Assembly (NCBI RefSeq): GCF_023973825.1
Contig: NC_090126.1
Span: forward strand, 1,116,001 to 1,180,000
Source of the DNA: Plasmodium brasilianum
Lineage: Eukaryota > Apicomplexa > Aconoidasida > Haemosporida > Plasmodiidae
DNA length: 64,000 nucleotides
Direction of reading: 5' to 3'
Part shown: piece after piece, positions 57,600-64,000 of the stretch
Layout of the letters: each line of letters begins with the position of its first letter
Numbering within the stretch: position 1 is the first letter of the stretch
Translations under genes and position numbers: made by a program
The notes under the pieces: generated by a model
What the model saw: only the letters and a program-made list of their open reading frames with translations
Told to the model about the DNA's origin: nothing
Databases searched by the model: none

Positions 57600-59585
57600 A
57601 AAAAAAAAAAAACCTAAAACGTCTAAAAAGCTTAAACTGCTTATTTTTCTGCACTACTTTTTTTACCCCTTCACGGAACGTTCTTCGAAAGGAGGTTATA
57701 TATAATTACATTGATTTGGATTTATATGTCCTACAATTTTAGATAATATGTATTTATGTGTGTATGGAAAAAAAAAAAAAATGACATAATTCTTAACATC
57801 CCTAGTGTGCACATGCCGTATTAAAATAAGGCCTTTTACTCTTCCTCGTGCAACGTTTATGTAATATTAAAAAAAAAAAAAAAAAAAATTATGACTTGTT
57901 CATAAAATTCTTTCACACGCATACGCACGTAGAAAATATATTTTCGTTTTACATTTCTAAGTTTGCTTTTTGTATTTTGCTTTTTAAACTTTACATTTCA
58001 AATTTTATATTTCAAATTTTATATTTCAAATTTTATATTTCTAATTTTGCATTTTACATTTTACCTTTACGTTTTAAACCTTTGCACACACAGAAAGAAT
58101 ATTTTTTTTTATGTACGTTTTGTGTGTGCATGTTATCCAAGCTAGTGGTCACTTTTATTCCTTTCGAAGTGCGAAATAATACACGATGTATACATAAATA
58201 CGTACATGTATGTATACATAAGTATTTACACTTTTAACTTGTTATATTTACTTTGTGTACACATATTTATTATATTTTTTTTTCTACAGAAACTTTTTAA
58301 TTTTATGTAGAACATTTTTTTTTTTTTTTTTTTTATGGAATGTTTTTATAAATTTTTAGTTGAATAAGTACATAGGACAACTTTTGAAAGACGAGATATT
58401 CTCAGTTACTAATTACTCCTATTAATGTTTTTTCCTGTAGCTTCATATATATATATACGTATGTGCAAGTGCATATACATATATACATATATATATATAT
58501 ATACTTATTGCCTCAGCTACTTCCCTCGCAACTACTTCCAGCTTTTTTAAGACGTTTTCTTTTTTCTGAACATGGTTAATAATTTCTGAACAGTTCATAT
58601 AATTTGTTCTACACTATTTTGTTAAGATTTTGTCATACTCCAAAAGATATAAATTGTGTTTTCTTTTGCTGTACCTTCTTTCTTTTTTTTTGAACATTTG
58701 CTAAAACATAATATTCGTGTGATAGTATATATATTTTGAGCTCTACCAATGTTGTGCAACTAAATATATAATTTTTTTTTTCTTAAAAGTGCATGTTAAA
58801 TGGAGTAAAATGCAAATTCAAACTTTATTAACACATAAATGACAGGAAAAACATACTACTGCAAGAAAGGAAAAAAAAGAAAAGAGAGAAAAAAAAAAAG
58901 GAAGAAAAATTGAACGAAAGAAGATATTAAGTTGCTAGGATATGCTTCAGAAATATATGAGAGTTCATCTTTATTTTTTTCCTTTTTCACTCCTACATTT
59001 TTTAATTTTAATCTCTTTTTTGTGTAATAATCCGCTATATGGTACTTGACTTGCTATATGCATGATTTTAATGTTTCAAAAAAAAGAGCATTTATATTTA
59101 CAACTATGCATCATGTATTCGGATCGTTATTAAAAAAAAGTTTCGTCGTGCAAAAACAACTGCACAGGTAAAATATTTGCTAGAAATTATTTTAAAGCTT
59201 CTATAATATATTTTTTGTTTTGTTTGTATACTTTCATTTAAAAAAAAAAAAAAAAGAAAAAAAAAAAGGTTGATACGTGAATTCATTTCACATTTTATAA
59301 ATGGGGCATTTATTTTAACACAAGAGTGTGTGCATTATAATATGTATATACATATATGCATGCATGCATGCATGCACACACACACAAACACATGTGCCAT
59401 ATACACATATATATGCAAGTACATATTATATACATATGTTCAAAAACATATAGTTAAGTCATATAGGAAAACACATACGTATATGTGTGTACAATCCTCT
59501 CTCCAATTGTCCTTTTCCTACCTACTACCCCCCTTCAACAACATTTCTGTGTAAATTTTTTCCCTGTCCATGAATTTATATTCTA

Positions 59586-60759
59586 TTATTTTTTCTTGGC
59601 TGCAGTTTTATTAACTTTTTTAGTTTTCTCCTTATTACTTATACCACCCTTTTTTTTCATTGTGTTTTTTTTAATAATTAAGGAAGCTATTTTTTTTTTT
59701 AAAGCTCTCCTGGCATAATATACCTGAAATCTTTCATAATCTGTAGCTAGGTCTCTTTTTTTTTTTACTATTATTTTTTTCCCAAGATTAGATTCCTTAA
59801 ATGATTCTAATATTTTAGTGCTATTTATTGTTTTTCTCAAATACCCACTTTTGCAGTTTTTTTTTATTTTAATTCTTTCCTTTAATAACTTTAGTCTTTT
59901 CAATGGCATAATCATTCTAGGTACACTATAAAACGGGGTAAGGAAAAAAAAAAAAGAAAAAAAAAAGTAGGCAATAATAGGCTGTATATATATATATATA
60001 TATATATATAACGTAGCGAGATCACGAATACGTTACTGATAGGATCAGACGATGCATATATACATACATATAAGTATGAAGGTATGTACGCACATATACG
60101 TACTTATATGTATGATTGTTCATATGTATGTTTGTTCACATGTATGTTTGTTCATATGTATGTTTGTTCATATGTATGTTTGTTCATATGTATGTCTGTT
60201 CATATGCATATATGCACTTTTCACAAAATAGCTTAACTGTTAGAATGTTTCACTGTTCTAATGCTTCATTAATAACAGTTTTCCCTCCATTGAAAATAAA
60301 ATCTCGACGTTTATACGAAACACATCCACAATGTTCACATCATACGAATGCAAAAAAAAATTTATTTTCTTAAATTACCCGGTTACAAATCCTCCATCGA
60401 CAATAACTCTAGTTAGAGTTACGATATCAATGACAAAGCACAACTTTGAAAAAAAAAAAAAAAAGGAAAAAAAATAAGCACATGGATTGACAAAAACTAT
60501 GGTATGTATCACATATACACATATCATATATCACATATCATGTATCACGTATCACGTATCATTCCCATTTACGCGCAAATAAAATTTTTCAAAGCCACAA
60601 GAGAGTACTCCTTTCTCCTGTATTTTGAAAATATACCTTTCCCGCATAGGGACCATATTCAACAAGGCATAATCTTCCCGGCTCAACAAACCTTTTGAAT
60701 AGTAGGTTTTTTTTCGTTAAGTTCAATTTCTCTTCTTCTGTTAATTCGACACGTGGCAT
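59586..60759 (-). CDS. RPL14: 60S ribosomal protein L14 (eL14), three exons
   Basis: A protein of the large cytosolic ribosomal subunit. Exons on the minus strand are 60759-60637, 60443-60379 and 59925-59586 (phases 0 and 2), giving 175 residues. Exon 1 reads MPRVELTEEEKLNLTKKNLL, then FKRFVEPGRLCLVEYGPYAG, which is the KOW-type beta-barrel start of eL14. Exon 2 gives LCFVIDIVTLTRVIVDGGFV; exon 3 opens with GVPRMIMPLKRLKL. The second half is basic and helical, with DLATDYERFQVYYARRALKK as in eL14, ending in a Lys-rich tail. Length is slightly above yeast L14 (138). The two front exons are short and easily missed. Family identity is clear. Confidence 0.93.
60110..60215. repeat. 16-nt CATATGTATGTTTGTT repeat in L14 intron 2
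   Basis: About six copies of CATATGTATGTTTGTT (one CACATG and one GTCTG variant) in the intron 59926-60378 of the L14 gene, which also holds an AT microsatellite at 59985-60010. The MFICMFVHMYVCSY ORF is repeat translation. Confidence 0.85.
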
Positions 60760-60878
60760 TGTAACTAAATATAAACACGATCAACTTGTTTCAAAAATGG
60801 GAAAAATAATGAAATAAAAATATCATAAAAAAATATATAACTAAGAAGGAGTAATACTGCAATCTTTAAAATTTCATA

Positions 60879-60914
<36 letters not shown>

Positions 60915-62509
60915 AAAAAATGTAAATAAACCTTATGAAGTAAAATTTACCAAGTGCATGAAAAGCAAAGAATGCTATCGTTGTAGCGAAAAAAAATAGG
61001 TAAATAAAATAAACAAGTAAAAAAATATAATATAATATAATCTGTTACTATATAATATGATACTATACAATATATAACTATATAATGTAATAAAAAAAAA
61101 TAATCGCTCAATAAAAGTTGGCCAAGTTTGCGTGTATCATAAGGACACTATATTAAAATTTTAAAAATAAAGGTACCCGTAAAATAGAATTTAAACATAC
61201 ATACTACGTACATACATAAATATACGTACATGTACGTATGCATGTATTTATTATATATCTATTTATGTATGTGAACATATTTTAGTGCTTACAATTGTAC
61301 GCCAAGTTACTTCACAAATACGCATGGAATAACATTAGTGATTCAAGGGTATTTTAAAAAAAAAAAAAAAAAGAATTTTGAAATTTTTTCTCTTCATTTA
61401 ACATTAAATAGATGTTAAAAATTTTGCATATTCGTAATATTAACCCGTATATTATATTATTCTACTGTGTATTTTTTTTTTTTTTTCCTCTTTTGTATAC
61501 ATATATGCATATGTACATATATATATATATATATACTTACGAAACATGCTTATTAGCATTTTTTTTACACAAGTAAAAAAAAAAAAAAAAAAAAAGTTTT
61601 TCTTTACGTTATGTGGAAATTGATAATATTTTGGCTTATATTTCTTAAGTGCCACACATATTTTTTATTTGTTCATTTCGTTCGCCTCAAACCCAAGTTG
61701 TATGCATGTAACAAGTATAATAATATGTATGAAGCACAGCGTAGCGATTTCTTTTTTTAGTAAGGGCACACACTGTCGTTGTACACCAACATACGTACGT
61801 ACGTGCATTTATATCTATCTATATATATATATACTGATGCTGCACCCTTATGACAGAATTCGAAGGGGCCCACGCAAAGGCAAAAATAGTTGAAGTGATA
61901 CAAGTACATGTTAAACGTACGCTCAGATAGGCCCGCTGCAATTAGCCTATTTTAAATGAAGCACCATTTGTATTATTTTGAAGGAATAAACCTGAATTGT
62001 ACATGGTGCTGGCAGAAATGCACACGAGACTACATGAATTGTTCATGCAACTGCGCTAGTTGTTCTTGCGATTGCCCCAATTGTTAATGCGATTGCCCCA
62101 ATTGTTAATGCGACTGCCCCAATTGTACATGCTGTTTAAATACCGATTACAATTTTTTTCTCCATGTTTATTGTGCAGTTTGTAATGCTGCAAAATTACA
62201 ATAAAATGGGGGGAAATTAAAAAAAATAAAAATAAAAATATATATATATGGAATAAGTTGAAGCAGAATGAAGCAAAAAAGAAAAAAACAAAATTTAGCA
62301 AAAGGGGAAAGGAACGCTTCCAATGCAACCACATTGCTATCAATTGAACAGGGGGTAAGAGGCAGTGAATCCACGTTAAAGGCCTACACCCAAGAATTGC
62401 GTAAACCCGTTCATCCGTAGATAACCCGTGTAGTGATGTGCATAACAAGGATAAGTACGTACTATAGCTATGTGCACGATATCGATTAGTGCATCAATTC
62501 GTTAACATC
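60760..62509. other. Intergenic region upstream of L14
   Basis: 1.75 kb without a confident gene. It holds a 30-base A-run (60880-60909), TATAATATAATA repeats (61025-61085) and AT microsatellites (61510-61540). On the minus strand at about 61541 there is a strong GTAAGTATAT donor preceded by MLISMF in an open frame, and further up KKYKPKYYQFPHNVK. This might be a 5' leader exon of L14 or a chance ORF. No matching acceptor was found. Confidence 0.5.
62046..62130. repeat. 21-nt minisatellite downstream of succinyl-CoA synthetase
   Basis: Three to four copies of a 21-nt unit of the form ATTGCCCCAATTGTTAATGC plus G. It lies about 380 bases past the stop of the succinyl-CoA synthetase gene, in non-coding DNA, and reads INNWGNR on the minus strand. 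Confidence 0.75.
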
Positions 62510-63907
62510 TTAGTTAAGGACATTGTTAGAGAGAAAGCCCACATTAATGTTGGACCGGTTGGCTATTTCTATTATATTTGCCATGGCTACGCTTTTTTCA
62601 GCAGCTGCATTCATATCTTGACATAAGATGCAGCTGAGATTCGACTCTTTAATTAATTTTTCGGCTTCTTGTTCATTTGTGCCTTCTAACCTTATAATAA
62701 GTGGTTTTTTATATTCCACTTGTTTCATTGCATTAATAATACCCTTGGCAATAATATCACACCGCATGATTCCACCCAGAATGTTGATAAAACAAACTTT
62801 TGCTTTTTCATTATTATTAATAATTTTTAGAGCCTCCGAAATTTCTTCTTCAGTTGCACTACCGCCTACATCTAAAAAGTTAGATGGTGAACCGTTATGT
62901 AAAACTATTAGATCGAGTGTTGCCATTGCTAATCCTGCACCATTAACCATACATGCAATATTTCCATTTAGTGATACATAATTTAAATTATGTTTCCTTG
63001 CTTGAATTTCTATCGAATCTTCTTGTGATAAATCTCTTTTTTGGAAAATTTCTTTTTGTCTATATTCTGCATTATCATCGAAGTTTAGTTTAGCATCACA
63101 ACATAGAACTCTTCCATCATTTGTTTCTGATAATGGATTAATTTCCAATAATGTACAATCGTATTGTTTAAAAATTTTATATAGATTTATTACCATATCA
63201 GTAACAATATTCAGTTCAATATTTTTGAATCCTATTTTCTCACAAAATTCTCTTGACTGACCATTTGTTAATCCATTTTTAATATCTATACTCATCTTAT
63301 AAATAGCGTTTTTATCTTTTTTATTAATTTCTTCTATGGAAGATCCACCTACTTTTGATCCTAATAACATAATACTATTAGAAGTTCGATCTAACGTGAA
63401 AGCTACATATCTTTCTTTCCTTATATAAAACCTTTCACATATAAATACAGTATTACATTTTTTGCCTTCATCTCCTGTCTGCTTAGTTACAAGTGTGTTA
63501 TTCAACATTTTTGATGAAATCTCTTTAACTTCTGTACTGTTCCTACATATATGTACACCTCCTTGGAAATTGTTTTCCTTAAAATAACCTACCCCTCTTC
63601 CTCCACTTAATATTTGTGCTTTTACTACTATATCTATATCTCCACAAGCATTTTGTAACTCCAGTGCTTTTTCTTCTGCTTCTTCTGGGGTCTTTGCAGG
63701 ATACCCTTGAGGGCATGGAATATTATGAAAACGCAATAAATCTATAGATAAATACTCATGTATACTTAAATATTTTTTATCCAAAAAAAAAAAAGAAAAA
63801 TGGTTTCTCTTATTACTACTTAATTTACTTCCTAAATTCCATATGCTATAACTTATATACCTGCGCAGATCCATCATAAATTTTGTCTTACTTTTTACCG
63901 AAATCAT
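62510..63907 (-). CDS. Succinyl-CoA synthetase beta subunit, mitochondrial
   Basis: With the alpha subunit it converts succinyl-CoA to succinate in the mitochondrial TCA cycle, making ATP or GTP. Single exon, 465 residues. Residues 1-45 are basic, hydroxylated and aromatic, a likely mitochondrial presequence. The mature start LSIHEYLSIDLLRFHNIPCP is the LNIHEYQ family start. The ATP-grasp domain (about 48-265) shows KAQILSGGRGVGYFK and the metal-binding LLEINPLSE. The CoA-ligase domain (about 320-455) shows NGAGLAMATLDLI, FLDVGGSATEE, FINILGGIMRCDIIAKGI and IIRLEGTNEQEA. The length matches other apicomplexan beta subunits. ADP- versus GDP-forming specificity cannot be fixed by eye; Plasmodium enzymes are annotated ADP-forming from memory. 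Confidence 0.95.
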   Translation of the reverse strand: MISVKSKTKFMMDLRRYISYSIWNLGSKLSSNKRNHFSFFFLDKKYLSIHEYLSIDLLRFHNIPCPQGYPAKTPEEAEEKALELQNACGDIDIVVKAQILSGGRGVGYFKENNFQGGVHICRNSTEVKEISSKMLNNTLVTKQTGDEGKKCNTVFICERFYIRKERYVAFTLDRTSNSIMLLGSKVGGSSIEEINKKDKNAIYKMSIDIKNGLTNGQSREFCEKIGFKNIELNIVTDMVINLYKIFKQYDCTLLEINPLSETNDGRVLCCDAKLNFDDNAEYRQKEIFQKRDLSQEDSIEIQARKHNLNYVSLNGNIACMVNGAGLAMATLDLIVLHNGSPSNFLDVGGSATEEEISEALKIINNNEKAKVCFINILGGIMRCDIIAKGIINAMKQVEYKKPLIIRLEGTNEQEAEKLIKESNLSCILCQDMNAAAEKSVAMANIIEIANRSNINVGFLSNNVLN

Positions 63908-64000
63908 TATAACTCCTTATTATTATTTTTTCCCTTAAGCAGATTGGGGTTAAAGTGACGGGTCGACGTGAAACTCCAAATGGACAAGCCTGTTTAGCTA
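63908..64000. other. 5' flank of the succinyl-CoA synthetase gene
   Basis: 93 bases to the window end. GC-richer than most spacers (GGGTCGACGTGAAACTCC); no coding sequence can be judged at this length. Confidence 0.5.

Larger units (their letters stand above)
55468..59585. other. 4.1-kb gene-poor region between SLC44 and L14 genes
   Basis: The longest stretch without a confident gene. Several minisatellites are listed separately. Other contents are T- and A-runs, a TATTGTATTACGTTATATTG-type degenerate repeat (55995-56120) and TTTATATTTCAAAT repeats (57985-58045). Three weak coding candidates are given as findings: minus 55831-55908, plus 57357-57599 and plus 59106-59166. Both flanking genes are on the minus strand, so this should hold the SLC44 promoter and the L14 3' end. 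Confidence 0.5.

Overview
This window is nuclear DNA from a malaria parasite (Plasmodium). The non-coding DNA is extremely A+T-rich, with long poly(dA:dT) runs and AT/ATAC microsatellites. Coding sequence is rich in Asn, Lys and Ile with low-complexity inserts. Introns are short with GT..AG ends and T-rich acceptors. The genes are single-copy housekeeping types. I see no var, rif, pir or other subtelomeric family, no transposon and no CRISPR array, so this reads as a conserved internal chromosome segment. VDAC, ribosomal protein L14 and succinyl-CoA synthetase beta together recall, from memory, a block of P. falciparum chromosome 14. The base composition does not let me name the species; a malariae- or ovale-like parasite would fit.

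Layout. 0-19 kb: NOP10 (+, two short exons at the left edge), SF-assemblin (+), a possible tiny gene (-), a membrane protein with a methionine-aminopeptidase-type C6H2 zinc finger (+), protein-L-isoaspartate methyltransferase (+, 3 exons), the nucleotide-excision-repair protein RAD4/XPC (+, reading frame broken in a poly-A tract), a SPOUT1-type RNA methyltransferase (-) and a small two-exon gene (-). 19.8-27.6 kb: one leucine-rich-repeat gene assembled here from 16 exons (+). 27.9-28.2 kb: a possible small gene (+). 30.4-35.7 kb: an importin-11/Kap120-like karyopherin (+, 3 exons). 36.2-42.7 kb: two large Plasmodium proteins of unknown function (-), the first again interrupted in a homopolymer. 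43.8-46 kb: mitochondrial porin VDAC (-, 7 exons). 48.2-49.5 kb: a Qa-SNARE/syntaxin (+). 51-55.5 kb: a choline-transporter-like SLC44 protein (-, 10 exons). 59.6-60.8 kb: ribosomal protein L14 (-, 3 exons). 62.5-63.9 kb: succinyl-CoA synthetase beta (-).

The genes do not form one pathway. They cover ribosome and snoRNP production (NOP10, L14, the SPOUT enzyme), DNA and protein repair (RAD4, PIMT), transport (importin, syntaxin, SLC44, VDAC), mitochondrial metabolism (succinyl-CoA synthetase, VDAC) and the cytoskeleton (SF-assemblin). Splice joins were chosen by hand from GT/AG sites, reading phase and family resemblance.

I found no clear undescribed system. The best leads are a syntaxin with Arg at the conserved zero-layer Gln, a membrane-anchored C6H2 zinc-finger protein without a peptidase domain, two genes whose frames continue across poly-A tracts, and non-coding minisatellites that repeatedly use a 15-nt unit.
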